Source: Monoplex corrugatus
Lineage: Eukaryota; Mollusca; Gastropoda; Littorinimorpha; Ranellidae
Length of the DNA stretch: 64,000 bases
Assembly (NCBI GenBank): GCA_030674185.1
Contig: JAPXFY010000015.1
Coordinates: forward strand, 24,326,005-24,390,004
Direction: 5' to 3'
Shown: one piece after another, positions 1-13,115 of the stretch
How the letters are laid out: each line of letters begins with the position of its first letter
Numbering within the stretch: the first letter of the stretch is position 1
The notes under the pieces: generated by a model
Seen by the model: only the letters and a program-made list of their open reading frames with translations
The model's database searches: none
Told to the model about the DNA's origin: nothing
Made by a program: the position numbers and the translations under genes

Positions 1-645
<645 letters not shown>

Positions 646-653
646 AAGAAAAC

Positions 654-829
654 ATAATCGTCATCATGTGCCCTGCCGCATGCCGTTGGTGATCAATGGC
701 CCTCCACATGAATCTATCCCTTGTTGCTGCAAGTACATCTTCCTCCCTCTATGCCCTCAGTCACTCTGCAAGTCCGTCCAGTATTTTCTCCCTGGGTCTA
801 TGTGGAGTTCTCTTTCCTTCCAGCTCTCC
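654..829 (-). mobile_element. 5'-truncated RTE LINE 3' tail with target-site duplication
   Basis: This 176-bp block is the reverse complement of the 3' end of the RTE family seen full length at 29320-32730 (the part encoding the KRAPGRPREK-LDGLAEW region plus an ATG-rich tail). The direct repeat aagaaaac flanks it at 646-653 and 830-837, as expected for target-primed reverse transcription. It interrupts the older LINE fragment, whose homology continues on the far side. Confidence 0.75.
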
Positions 830-837
830 AAGAAAAC

Positions 838-960
838 CTGGCCGCGAAAAATAGGAGACACTGAGGCCCTGAAACAAGCTTGGGAAACTAAACACAGGCT
901 GGCCCAGAACAGAAGCGGAGAACCTTCGCTGCTACGCAAAATGCTAATGACATTATAGAT
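838..960 (+). mobile_element. Continuation of the first LINE fragment (3' end of ORF)
   Basis: The translation EALKQAWETKHRLAQNR matches the C-terminal end that normally follows the KRGRPK-type motif of the LINE at 1-645 (family pattern WGTIQRLAQNRQEW). The RTE tail at 654-829 separates it from the rest. Little function can be claimed for so short a relic. Confidence 0.5.
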
Positions 961-1196
961 AAAAGTATATGCACCAAGGCCGAAAGCAAGTCAGTTGTAA
1001 AGGGGTTATCAAGGATGTCTACATCGCTTATGGTTGAACCTGCATTGAACCTGGCAGAGATACAACAAAACAAGCATGATTTCTTGTAGATATCTGAATG
1101 GGAGTGGCCATTTTTGTAGTTACTGCCATTGAACAGATATGATCTCTTTAAAAAAAAAGCGAGAACATCAGAATAGCTTGACAACTTTGTTTCTTC

Positions 1197-1243
1197 GTGT
1201 GTATGTGTGTGCATGTGATGTGTATGTGGTGTGTTGTGTGTGT

Positions 1244-1334
<91 letters not shown>
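1197..1334. repeat. (GT)n microsatellite
   Basis: An imperfect GT-rich lead passes into a pure (GT)n tract of about 100 bp. A short (GTT)n run follows near 1369-1386. No coding signal. Confidence 0.97.
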
Positions 1335-1336
<2 letters not shown>

Positions 1337-1734
1337 TATTGAGTGTGAGTTTGCGCGTGTGTGTATTTTTGTTGTTGTTGTTGTTTTTCAACTCTCCGAG
1401 TTTATGCAGGAAATACAGTCAGCATCAAGCCTATAGACATCTTGCGGTTGTGGTTTCATAGATACATTCAATGTGGGAGTTCGAATAGGGCTATTTCCAA
1501 AGAGTATTCTATGACAATTAAAGAGACTACAGAAGGGCCCCAGTAAAGCTAATCGACAAACTATCCACAGTGTTAAATTTCTCTATAAAAACGAGCCTTG
1601 AATGTTTAAAACGTTACTGATACGGTCCAGTAAAGCTGGAGTCCGACAAAGCTGGCTTTTACCACCCACGTTGTTTAAACTTTCTCTGGAATAAACAAAA
1701 CCTGACGCCCTGGAAGATTATAACAGTTACTGAT

Positions 1735-2030
1735 ACAGATACAGACAAATATGGATGATGGACAATCGCCAACTTCAGGTCATCCAATGCCATTGATGAG
1801 TTGGCAAGAAGTGATGAAGAACTGGACAGCCAGGTGAACCACCCGTATGAAACATCTACCAAAATATGGTACTGAGATCAGTGCAGAGAAAACTACGCTG
1901 AAAAAAAAATCAGTTATAAGCAAATCAGGACACAAATCAGAACCAGTGGTTCAAACTAGAGACAAGCAAACAATTTAATTATCTTGGTGCCACCATCAAC
2001 CAAAGACTGTTCAAACAGTAACATCAATTC
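1735..2030 (+). mobile_element. Degenerate LINE reverse-transcriptase fragment
   Basis: Across shifting frames the translation gives DELARSDEELDSQV, then TSTKYGTEISAEKTTL-like residues, then FNYLGATINQ. These match the stretch after the RT catalytic motif in molluscan LINEs (pattern ADDIDGLAGSEEELA...STKYGMEISAEKTK...FKYLGAII). Stops and frameshifts are frequent. It resembles the copy at 33736-34350. Confidence 0.55.
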
Positions 2031-2218
2031 AAGACTTGCACGCATGCCGTTCTGTTATCTTGCCCCTATTTCCTCTAAACTCAACAGGAAACAACATTTC
2101 GCTTTCTTGTACTAGGTATAATCTCGTCACTGTCATAACAGAAATACTTCTTTCATTCCCGTTTTGAAAATTGGTGTAACTTTACATGCTCACCTCCCAC
2201 TCCTCATCTTCTTCCTAA

Positions 2219-2219
<1 letters not shown>

Positions 2220-2289
<70 letters not shown>

Positions 2290-2312
2290 TACACACACAC
2301 ACACACACACAC

Positions 2313-2378
<66 letters not shown>

Positions 2379-2493
2379 GAGATAGATACACACAGACACA
2401 TAGAGATAGACACACACACATATATATATATAGATAGTTACACACATACACACACACATACACACACACACACACACACAACCACACACACAT

Positions 2494-2536
<43 letters not shown>
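2220..2536. repeat. (CA)n microsatellite with CATA and GATA variants
   Basis: Two long CA tracts (about 2220-2375 and 2434-2536) are joined by a segment of (GATA)/(TA)-type repeats with ACAC. Low complexity only. Confidence 0.97.
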
Positions 2537-2541
<5 letters not shown>

Positions 2542-2679
2542 GTCTAAAAGTACATATAAACATAGACATTAAAAGAAATAACGAATGAACAAACATACAA
2601 CACACACACACACATACACACTCGTCTAAAGCACATATAAACATAGACATTAAAAGAAATAACGAATGAACAAACATAC

Positions 2680-2738
<59 letters not shown>

Positions 2739-2752
2739 ACACACACATCACA

Positions 2753-2820
<68 letters not shown>

Positions 2821-3013
2821 CACACACACACACTCGTCTAAAAGCACATATAAACATAGACATTAAAAGAAATAACGAATGAACAAACATACAACACACA
2901 CAACACACACACACACACACACACACACCACACACACACACATCACACACACACACACACACACACAGACACATACACACCACACATAACACACACACAC
3001 ATACACACACACA

Positions 3014-3080
<67 letters not shown>
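2537..3080. repeat. Composite minisatellite: ~64-bp unique unit alternating with CA tracts
   Basis: A non-CA unit beginning ctcgtctaaaa and ending acaaacatacaa recurs three times (about 2539-2602, 2622-2682, 2833-2896). Variable (CA)n tracts separate the copies. The unit itself is nearly identical between copies, so unit and CA tract have expanded together as one composite repeat. A long CA tract closes the block at 3080. Confidence 0.9.
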
Positions 3081-3083
<3 letters not shown>

Positions 3084-3689
3084 TTGACGATCCTTTTTTC
3101 TGTCTTCTTTAAAGGAAGAAAAAAAGTATTCTTCTAATATGGACTTGCCAGGCGCAGTTCAAGCCCACTTGGTTATTATTATTCCAAAGGCAGCACTACC
3201 AGACTACCTGAAACGCTTTATGTTTTCCATTTCCTTCGACATAAAATTTGTGCAAACAGAGTGATCAGATAATGCCATTATTCCACTGTGTTTGTCTTTT
3301 ATTGAAAGCAGAACGTGTATTGGTTAAAGTAAACTGTTAGCCGCATCTGAAGTGAGGAGAAGAGTTTTGGAAATAAAGTACAGAAGGCCGGCGGCCATGA
3401 TAATATTTCTTAAGGATGTGACACTGTTTATTTTGTCAACATGGAAGACGTCCTTTTAACCTGTGGGTCTGCACAGTTGAGAACATTATTGATCAGTGGA
3501 TATGGTCAGTGATATGGTTAGTTATGCGTGGTGCTAATACGGTGCTTCAACCTTGTCTTGCCAACAATTACCACCGCGCGCCCTGCCATCATTTATTAAA
3601 ACAGTTATTAATGACGATGCTCACGCAATACTTCCGTTCTCCTTTGCTGTCGCCTTCTCTCTCTGTCTCCCTGTCGCTCTCTGTCTCAG

Positions 3690-4122
3690 ATCTTTTCAAT
3701 CATTATCATCGATATAGAAGACACAGTGATACTGATCTTCTTTGTCCCCTATGTAAAACTGCAGAAGAAAACGAAGTACATTTTGTTCTTTGTTGTCCTG
3801 TTTTAAATAATCTGCGGTCTCGCTTTATCCCAGAAAAATACTATAGAAACCCTTCTCAGTTCAGACTTTGTTTACTAATTGCATCAAAAAATGAAACAAC
3901 AATGAAACAGTTTGCTTTCTTTTTATACAAAGCGTTTAAATTTCGTAGTACTGTTTGTAACTGATAATTGGAGATATTTATGTACATGTATATTGCTATA
4001 ATTACACAGTTGATTTTTGTGTATATATTTTTTTGTTGAGATGTATGCTCACATCAACCCCTTCAACTGAGGGGCCGTGGCCTTTGTTGAATAAATGGAT
4101 ATCGTATCGTATCGTATCGTAT
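3690..4122 (+). mobile_element. LINE 3' end: cysteine/histidine C-terminus and CGTAT tail
   Basis: The open segment ending at the stop near 3964 translates to DLFNHYHRYRRH, then LCPLCKTAEENEVHFVLCC, then QFAFFLYKAFKFR. The C-x2-C...H-x4-C arrangement is the usual C-terminal zinc-knuckle-like motif of Jockey/CR1-superfamily LINE ORFs. A short AT-rich 3' UTR follows, ending in tandem CGTAT pentamers at about 4100-4122, a typical short-repeat LINE tail. The upstream ORF is missing (5' truncated). Confidence 0.6.
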
Positions 4123-4262
4123 CTGTCGCTCTCTGTCTGTCTGTCTGTCTCTCTGTCTGTCTGTCTGTCTGTCTCTGTCTCTCTGTTTCCGTCTCTGTTT
4201 CTCTGTCTCTCTCTGTCTCTGTCTCTCTCTCTGTCTCTCGCTCTCTCTCTGCCCCCCCCCCC
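4123..4262. repeat. (CTGT)n/(CT)n tract ending in poly-C
   Basis: CTGT, CTCT and GTCT simple repeats of about 130 bp end in a C homopolymer. Confidence 0.95.
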
Positions 4263-4279
4263 CCTTTATACATAATATC

Positions 4280-4480
4280 CGCGTTCGTTAGAGCCATTAA
4301 GCTGGCTAGCTGCTCTGTTGATAGAACTGTGGACTCAAAATCTGATGTTTCGAGTTCAATCCCAGCCTGCAACATAAAACATGGCCTGTTCATGTCCACA
4401 TTATCTTCATGTATAATCACACTGGTGATGTCAACTTAGTGCTCTTTCCTCTTCATTGTCAGACAATATCACCGCATAGA
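4280..4480 (+). mobile_element. SINE-like repeat with tRNA-like head
   Basis: The segment has a GCTGGCTAGCTGCTC A-box-like stretch and GAGTTCAATCC, close to the tRNA-type B box. The region after it (AACATAAAACATGGCCTG...) is related to the minus-strand copy at 47984-48222, which carries the same box and the same downstream body. Two dispersed copies in opposite orientation support a SINE family. Confidence 0.55.
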
Positions 4481-4884
4481 ATTTTGCACAGGCTGTGGAG
4501 GTTTCTTTAGGATCATCGCACTCAGGGAGTTTACCTTTGTGCTCACCTTTTTTTTTTCCCCCGTCCCATGTTCTATGCCACCTTAATGGCCGCATAAACT
4601 GACACAGTTTTTACTATGCGATGATGAGGATGTCGATACTATGGAGCTGCATTTAGAATTGAGAACTTCGTGACAGGGCTGTACTCTTCGCTTACTATCA
4701 TAATATATCCTGGCGTCAACCAGGCCCGAGAGATACAGACACCTGAGGTGCTGGTCAGAAGATTTAAGCAACACCCTCAATGACGCATCCGTGAAGTGGA
4801 TGAGACTCGACAGTGTGGTCCCAGTCTTCCCAATGAGTCCATAGCACGCTCAACTCTTTGTAGGAGCCGGTCAGAGCCGAAAAA

Positions 4885-4992
4885 AACTACAATGATATAT
4901 TTTTGAAAGGACTGATGGGGATTCGAACCCACAACCTTCCAGTTGGTAGTCCGTTGCGCTATGTACCATGTACCATGTACCATGTACCACGG
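4885..4992 (-). mobile_element. Possible tRNA-derived SINE head
   Basis: On the minus strand GGGTTCGAATCCCC fits a B box and AGCGCAACGGACTAC could be the upstream tRNA-like part. Next to it on the plus strand are four tandem copies of ATGTACC (about 4969-4990). No intact cloverleaf is evident, so this is not called as a functional tRNA. Confidence 0.35.
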
Positions 4993-5321
4993 CGACTGGT
5001 CAAGCTTTGGAGAACTGGGTGTAGCGCGTAGGGACTTGTCTGTGTGCAATGCATCCCTCTTCAAAAAAATCCGAACTGCAAATTACGAACAAGTGCAAGT
5101 AAGCAAACATGGGTTTTAGCAGTCGTTGGTGAATCATCGGAACAAACAAACAAGCAAGCCAAGAAACGAAAGAAAGGGAAACAACAAACTCAACAGAACA
5201 AAGACACTTTTGCATCGTATCACACCATCTGCAACCGTTTGCAATGAGCACAGTAATGATCTCACTCATTCTTTCATTCCTGCAGTACGGGTTTTGCTGT
5301 CGTTATTGTTGTTAGTGAAGG

Positions 5322-5322
<1 letters not shown>

Positions 5323-5387
<65 letters not shown>

Positions 5388-5420
5388 AGAGGAGAGAGAG
5401 GAGAGAGAGAGAGAGAGAGA
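5323..5420. repeat. (GA)n microsatellite
   Basis: Nearly pure GA dinucleotides with a few GGA interruptions. No gene call in the surrounding sequence. Confidence 0.97.
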
Positions 5421-5621
5421 ATGCATGTACTATCTTTGTCAATATAACTCATACCAATACCAAAACCCAAACAAAAACAAACACAAACAAAAACCACCAC
5501 CACCACAACAACAACAAAAACACAAAAATTACAACACCTGAACAAAAGCACTGATTCCCAGTACTTACATCCTCCTACTCAGTGGGAAATGTCAGAAATT
5601 CTGATCTACCTCCCCTCCCAA

Positions 5622-5687
5622 GGATATTGTATTGTATTGTATTGTATTGTATTGTATTGTGTCGTATTGTATTGTATTGTATTGTTT
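5622..5687. repeat. (TATTG)n pentanucleotide repeat
   Basis: About 13 tandem TATTG pentamers with one variant. Pentamer runs like this are often LINE 3' tails, but I recognise no element body on either side. Confidence 0.9.
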
Positions 5688-6137
5688 TGCATTAACCCAC
5701 TATGGGCACTGGGGGTTTATACTGAGCGATCGAAGCCCATCATCTGTGAAACTGCGGTGTTTATTGACCTCCAAAGTAACTGGGTACGTGACAACAGTGG
5801 AACTGTCCGCAGACATCACGTTGACCGTTGGAAAACATCAACAACGTGAGAAAAGACGTCAGTTGCGACGCTGGATCCCGTTGCTGCGCAGCAAGACTCC
5901 TCTTCGTCATCCTGTCGTCTACAGTTGCTATAGCCAATACTGTTGTTTGGCGGCTTGACGGCCCTAGCACTCTCAGGAGACGGTTGGACTGGTTGTAGCA
6001 TCAAAACACACAGAAAGCAGAATTTTCAGGAGAGAAGGTTGTGCATAACCTTTTTCTTTTCTGTCAGTATTAATCTGTATTTGCCAAGTATAATTAGTTT
6101 TCACGTATTTGGTTGGATCGTACCTTCTGTTTTCATT

Positions 6138-6218
6138 ATATATATATAATATAATTATATATATATATATATATATATAATACATATATACATATACATA
6201 TGTGTGTGTGTAATATAT

Positions 6219-6280
<62 letters not shown>

Positions 6281-6332
6281 TATATATATATGTATGTAAT
6301 TATGTATATATACATATCTATGAAGAATTTTT
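6138..6332. repeat. (AT)n microsatellite
   Basis: AT and TATG repeats over nearly 200 bp. The sequence after it to about 7,850 is AT-rich and I see no gene, transposon domain or repeat in it. Confidence 0.95.
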
Positions 6333-7859
6333 CATGATTTAGTAAATGTTTTCTACCTATGTTTGTATTTCTTTTATTTTCTGTGGGATTGTTTTTTGTT
6401 TGTTTTTGTTCTGTTTTCATTTTTCTTTCTTTTCTTTAAACTTTTCTTTTTTTTCTCATTAATTTTTTGTTTTCGTTTCTTTTACATGTTTTCAAATGAT
6501 ATTTTAAATGGATTGTATGCGACAATGAATTTTTGAAAAGGTCATTAATAGATATAAAAAGTCAGTGTATGAATATTTCGAAAGAAATCAGTAATAGATT
6601 AATTTTAATGCGTATATTGACTTCACTGTTAAGGACTTCTATTCTATAGAATACTTTATGACTTATCGATAAGTATCTGATACATTTATTTGTAATTCGT
6701 GCTTTTACTTCACTCTTAATGAACATATAAATGTTCAAACGAATCTCGGCGTTACGCGTAATACTGAGCTTATTCAACAATATCTAATTTATCGATATAA
6801 ACATTTCAGTTAAAACGATTATCTATATGTCGTCAACTACACGTATTAAGGATTTGTATAACAACTAAAAAAACCCTACAAACTCATGTATAATACTTAA
6901 AAGAAAGAAACTTTCTTGCAGTTGTTTCTCATTTAACGAGGAAAAGACTATAAAACTTACATAGAGAATTAAATTTAGACTATTCTGCAAAGTTGTAAAC
7001 CTACAATGGTTGAAGAAACCGGACACATTCGAGTACTTATTGATCTTTCTTGCTTTGCTTGTAAAAAAAACGTCTGCCTTTACAATTATGTTGGTAATGC
7101 CTGTACTTCCGAAATAGGATTACACAAACAAAAAATACTCGCAGCAGCAGAAGTGGCAAAACAAAACAAAGAAACACAAAGAAACAAAAAACATAAATTT
7201 GCCAACCGAGCATCCTGTCAATCAAATACAGTTATGTATCATCGTGGCGTCTAGGCTGGAAGGTTGTCGGTTTAAATTCCCATCAGGTCAATTGAAAGTG
7301 GCATTTTCGGTTCTGTCACGGGATCTCAGTTGGGAAAACACACCGTTATATGCTATCCATGTGCGTAAATGAGGGCGTTGGTGAAGTTCAATGGTCAGTG
7401 TTTATATTTTCTTATCTCTCAAAATTGGTTGATGGCGGAATACATTATGATAGGAGACTAAACGTACAGTGCTCTCATGCTGTCTGAAATTAAAAAGTAA
7501 CCACATACGATATGATCAACAAATCCCATATATATGGAGGACGTCCCGCGTCTTATTTCACCGACCATGATCTCGTTAGCATGTTGCTAACTAGTCTACT
7601 TGCAAGCCTTTCAGCTTTCAGCAGAATTTGGAATGTGTAGCTGTTTGCATGCTTTTTAGCTTTCAGCGATTGCAGCTAATAGTCAGCTGGGCTTCAGCTT
7701 GGAGATTCAGCCTCCCTCAGCCGAGCGCAGATGTAATGTCCCCAACCCCTATGGAGCTTGAGAAAAGAGGGGCGGAAGTAAGAACTAGGACCGTAGATCT
7801 AATATAGGCCTTTTCTGCTGAGGTGCAAGTCCAACCTAAGTGTGTTCAGGTTACAGGTT

Positions 7860-8257
7860 GTCAAGCTTCTTCGACCACTACGACTTCCACCACAGTCTTT
7901 GTTTGATGGATCTTTACCCTTTTTTTTGAAAAAGGAGAAAAATACAAGTTTAAAGAGAAATTGTAAACGAAGTCTAGATCCAGCTGAACGAAGCTGAGTT
8001 CCATATGTTTATTATCACATAGATTAGGTATGAAATTAAACTGGTTTTGAATAGATGCTGTCAAGCTTCTTTGAGCACTACGACTTCCACCACAGTTTTT
8101 GTTTGATAGATCTTTACCTTTTTCGGAAAAAAGGAGCGAATTCTAAGTTTTAAGAGAAATCGTAAACGAAGTCTAGATCCAGCTGAAGGAAGCTGAGTTC
8201 CCGATTTTAATTTTCAGATAGACTTTGTATGAAATTAAACTGGTTTTGAACAGTTTG
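7860..8257. repeat. Tandem duplication of a ~200-bp unit
   Basis: Positions 7860-8059 and 8060-8257 are two head-to-tail copies. Both start gtcaagcttctt and both contain aaacgaagtctagatccagc and gaaattaaactggttttgaa. They differ by scattered substitutions and small indels in a T/A-rich part, so the duplication is not brand new. No coding potential is evident. Confidence 0.92.
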
Positions 8258-8364
8258 AATAATTCGAAGCCTGGTCACAGATGTTCAGTCACCCTGGTTT
8301 CAGACTGTGGAGAGCCAGCAGCTTACAGTATGGAACTCTTTTGAGGCTCCACACTTGGAACAAG

Positions 8365-8605
8365 CACACTTTAAACCCTTTAACGAGGACCTGTTTGGAG
8401 AAGAGGACTCGTTAAACCCTATAACGAAGATGTATTGGTTAAAGAGTACACTTTAAACCCTTTAATGGGGATCTATTGGAAAATGACTACACTTTAAACT
8501 CTTTAACAAGACTCGATTGGAGAATAACTATACTTTAAACTGTTTAACAAATATTTCTTGGGGACTGAGTACACTATAAACTCTTTAGCAATGGTTACAT
8601 GTTGA
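8365..8605. repeat. 41-bp degenerate tandem repeat, six copies
   Basis: The core actttaaaccctttaac recurs near 8368, 8409, 8449, 8489, 8530 and 8571, a steady period of about 41 bp. The rest of each unit follows a GA-rich, TTGG-containing pattern that is less conserved. Confidence 0.85.
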
Positions 8606-8905
8606 GAGTTCCATGGAGAGCAAAGAAAACAAACGAGACAATCTTGATGGAGGCAGACACATGAAGATCATTAATAAAGAAGATAAGGAAAAAGACAAGC
8701 AACATTTATAGGCCATTTTATGAGGAAAAGGGAATTAGAGCACCTGGTCACAACAGGAAAGCTGCAAGGAAAGAGAACACCAGGTAAGGTGGCTGAGGAG
8801 AGAGAGGGTGGAAGATGTAGTTGCAGCATCAAGGGATAGATTCATATGGAGGGCTATGATCGCCAACGTCATGCGGCAGGGCGCATGATGATGATGACGA
8901 TGAGC
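8606..8905 (+). mobile_element. RTE LINE 3' fragment
   Basis: It matches the end of the RTE ORF (VPWRAKKTNETILMEAD, then RQATFIGHFMRK, then LEHLVTTGKLQGKR) and ends in a (GATGAT) tail at 8884-8902, as in the full copy at 29320-32730. An internal deletion removes the segment after the KRTPGK motif. 5' truncated and non-coding. Confidence 0.8.
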
Positions 8906-9134
8906 TATGGTTAAGCCTTATAGATGAAGTTCCCTGCTTCAGAAGTGACTGTAGCCCTGGCAAACATCCCGTCTGTGACAGAACTCCGTACCACTGGGGG
9001 TGTCCAGCGGCTGGGTCAAGTGAGCGATTTTGTCGTTGTGCAACAGCAAGTTCACTACATGTATAATCTCTTTCATGCTCGGGTATCCCACAGCCACATT
9101 TCGGACAGTTGTCGAAAGTTTTCCTTGTTATCAA
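8906..9134 (-). mobile_element. Possible LINE C-terminal fragment (CxxCG motif)
   Basis: A minus-strand open stretch contains NCPKCGCGIPEHERDY, which resembles the C-terminal Cys/His motif after RNase H in I-type LINEs (compare CSCGLAEQTAEH in the element at 54398-58690). The rest is too degraded to classify. Confidence 0.3.
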
Positions 9135-9389
9135 GGGCCACCGGAATGAATTAACAGTGTTCAGTCTTTGTAACGTTCAGACTGAAATCCGTAGCCTACA
9201 AATGTTGGCGGCTGCCATTCTCACTGAATGCACAGACTGGACACACGTCGACAGATCTCTGCATCAATAGATTTCCACATCCATATAATTATGGCAGTTG
9301 GAGAGATTCCATAGGACTGGGTTGTTGTTGTTTTTTAAATCTTTTTTTTTTTAATCGGAGATTATTTCAAATTAGTGAGGAGGGATGTG

Positions 9390-9681
<292 letters not shown>

Positions 9682-10065
9682 CGAAATGTATTATCAGGAT
9701 TTTCTCAGGCAATTATGGTCCCATTTGTACAAAACTCAGACCAAAAGTGTAGACTCAGAAAGAGTCTCGAATGAATAGGCTTGGAAATCAAGATGCCAAG
9801 ATGAAGGTCACAAGACACTCCCGCTCTAAAAGTGCCTAAAATTAGCTTCTTTTTTTTTAGGACAGCGCGTGAACTTTTGACAACATTTGAATTCTGTTTT
9901 CACTGTTATTACAGTCTACTGTCGTCATCACTTAATGATAAGTTTTATGTTATGTATTACTCCGTTTCATGGTCACAGTGACCTTGAAATGTACAGGATG
10001 TGGGCTATCAGATGGCAAGCAAAACCTTTTCTACCTTTCTTATTTCCAGGTGAGAATATGGGATA

Positions 10066-11055
10066 ACTCATCATCATCATCAAGTGCTGGCGTTGGCGGT
10101 CATGGCCCTCCATATGCATCTATCCCTTGTTGCTGCGAGCACATCTTCCACCCTCTCTGTCCTTAGCCATTCTGCAAGTCCGTCCAATATTTTCCCCTGG
10201 GTCTACCTGGTGCTCTCTTTCCCTCCAGCTTTCCTGATGTGACCAGGTGCTCTAATTCCCCTTTCCTCATAAAACAGCCTTCGAATGTTGCCTGTCTTTT
10301 CTTAATCTTCCTCATGAATGATCTTCTTGTGTCTGTCTTCGTCAATACTGTCTCGTTTGTTTTCTTTGCTGCCCTTATGGAACTCTCAACATTCTTCTTA
10401 CAAATCACATCTCGGCTGCCTCAATCTTGTTTTGGCTTTGCTAGTTGACAGTCCGCGCCTCACAACCGTATAACATTATCGGTTCTAGATAACATTCAAG
10501 AACTCTCTTCCTGATTTTAATTGATAGGCACTTGTTGGCTAGAATCCTTTTCGTCTTCTTAAATGCTGTTTTGCCTTGGCCGATTCTGCTGGCTATTTCC
10601 GATGTGCATCTGCCGTCTGGTGAAATGATCGTTCCTAGATATTTAAACTTATCAACCTTTCTCAAGGCTGTGCCGTTTGTTGTTATTTTGCATGAGGGGA
10701 TTTCGTGTTTTTTAATGATTGCCATGACTTCACTCTTTTTGCTGTTAGCTCCAACCCTTTACTTTTGCTTTCTATTTCTATTATATTCACAAGGTTTTGT
10801 AGGTGCCTTTCGTTTTCTGCCATTAGCACGGTGTCATTTGCGTGTCGAATGTTGTTTATCATTTTTCCTCCAACCTTTAATCCAGGGTATTCTTCTAGGT
10901 TTCTCATGATGCTTTCGCTGTAAAGTGAAAACAAATCTGGTGACAAACAGCTTGTATCGTTTTCTATTCTCATTGCTGCTGTTTTTTTCCCAATACATAT
11001 TTCTGATTATTCGTAAATCTTTTCGGTCAATATTGGGAGATCTAGCATGCACAAA
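10066..11055 (-). mobile_element. RTE LINE fragment with mutated RT active site
   Basis: The minus strand runs from the RT palm (DRKDLRIIRNMYW, SPDLFSLYSESIMRNLEE) through FKYLGTIISPDGRCTSEI and LECYLEPIMLYGCEA to the 3' ATG-type tail at 10066-10085. The catalytic Y-A-D-D block reads H-A-N-D (NIRHANDTVLM). About 30 residues around the GVRQGCVL motif are missing, and frameshifts separate the pieces. A dead, 5'-truncated copy. The 1.5 kb after it (11060-12600) shows no gene, only A/T runs, a short (CAA)n and a weak AAAGA-rich stretch. Confidence 0.85.
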
Positions 11056-12699
11056 CTTGTCTGTGGCCTTATTTGAACCTCAGGATCATAGAAACAGTCA
11101 CTGATGAAATATTTGATATGTAGGCAGTGTCTTCTATGATCTCTCTTGGATCTGCATTGACATTGTCTTTTACACAGGTTACCGTTTTGCTGTCCGTGCA
11201 GTTCTTTTGTTAATGTTCTTGTTTATCTGTTATTCTAAATTTCCCTCACTGTAATCAGCCGTCAATTTTCAAGAGGTATTGCTTCACTCACCGAAAGACT
11301 TTAGCCAGAAAAGAGACATATATTGGGCAAATAGCCTTCAAGACAGCAAGAATGTCTGACGAAGATTTACTAAGAGCAACTCATTTTTATGTAAGAGTGA
11401 AAATCCCTTTCCAAGAACATTAGGTTCAGAACCGTTTTGGCAAGCACTGTGCTCCGGTAGCATTCACAAAACGTTTGCACGCAAAAAAAAAAAAGAGAAA
11501 AAAACAAGATAAGCATTTTGATTGTTTTGCACAAAAAATATGTTAAATGCTGTTGTAGGCAACCATGCCATTTATCTAAGATGGCGTTCGGAATGTTAAT
11601 GGAACAAAAATCACTCTCAGTTTTGGCCGAAGCACTGGTAAAAGTGATTTAAAGGTCCTTCTCATACTTGCAGTGAGGTATGGAGGATCCTCCTCATACA
11701 TGCAAGCTGACAGCGTATCCAAATCGCTCTCTGTCAACTTCCTACGCTTTCTCTGTTACCTTAGTCAAACGCCGTGGGCGAAAAATTGTCCATACTTTAT
11801 GCTGAAAGCCATAACTCAGTGAAGTTTTGTACCATCTCTATGAAAAATTATGACTTTGTCATTATGGGACTGAAGTACATGTACACCAAAAATGGTGAGT
11901 TTATCAAGTTTAAAAGAAAAGATATTAAACAACAACAACAACAACAATTGTTTAATTGATATACAGGACTGTTGATAAGACACAGTCCACATTGCTATTT
12001 TACTGTCATGTTTAAAGCCCAGCCGACTATATAGAACCATATCAGGGCTATGACCATTTCCAAACATACACAATACTTCAACAAGACAAAAAAAATAGCA
12101 AAGAAAAAAAAAAAAAGAAATGAAAAGAAAAGAAAGAAAGAAAAAGAAAAGAAAATTAAATACACAGTCCACTTGCATTCGGTGTTTGGTAAGGATTCTG
12201 TACTATGTAAATTGTCTCTCGTTGTTCATGCTTTGAAGACATTTATTGCCGTGCTGATCATAATCTGAATTTTTGTTCTAACTCCTCCGTCCTTCTTCGA
12301 TGGTAGTACAGGTGTCAGAAGATCTTGGCCATTAATCTTTAATGGTATCGGATTACCGAGCCCGGAACTTTGCACCAAACAGGCGATTGTAAATTTCATG
12401 TAAGTGACCATGAAACAGTGCACACTATTCTCTGATGGATGGCCTCATGGAAACACAACGAAAATGCGTTGATGACATTGGGATTGCGATAGTATGAATT
12501 TAGATTTAGTAGAACGGTGGGTGGAGGTGGGGTGGGGGTGGGGCAGAAATTAGCGTGAGAGACGGGTGGAAAAAGTATGAAAGCTTTCGAATCTAAAACC
12601 TTCAAGTGCTAAGTATCTTTACTATGGAATCAAAAGCAGCCTTTTTTTTCCTTGCATCAAAGTCGTATAAACAGCTACACATGTTTTTGTTCATAGAGA

Positions 12700-12701
<2 letters not shown>

Positions 12702-12797
<96 letters not shown>

Positions 12798-12893
12798 ATA
12801 TATATATATATATAAAATATATATATGTGTGTGTGTGTGTTTATACGTGCGTGCGTGTGTGTACGTGCATGCGTGTGTGTGTGTGTGCGTGCA

Positions 12894-12968
<75 letters not shown>
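12702..12968. repeat. (GT)n-(AT)n-(GT)n compound microsatellite
   Basis: (GT)n at about 12702-12792, (TA)n at 12795-12827, then GT/GCGT repeats to 12968. Confidence 0.97.
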
Positions 12969-13115
12969 AAAACAAGACGTTATAAAGAAATTATGCTCAA
13001 CCAGGGCCAAACACACATGTTGAACAAGAAATAGCGTTTACCACATACTGCTGATGAAAAACTCCTGTGCTAAATATTGGAACTGCACTCACTAGTATTG
13101 TCAAAAGTTGGTTGT

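Noticed and set aside
6562..6780. 72-codon minus-strand frame in AT-rich DNA
   Set aside because: Composition-driven Ile/Lys/Asn content, no homology and no exon signals.
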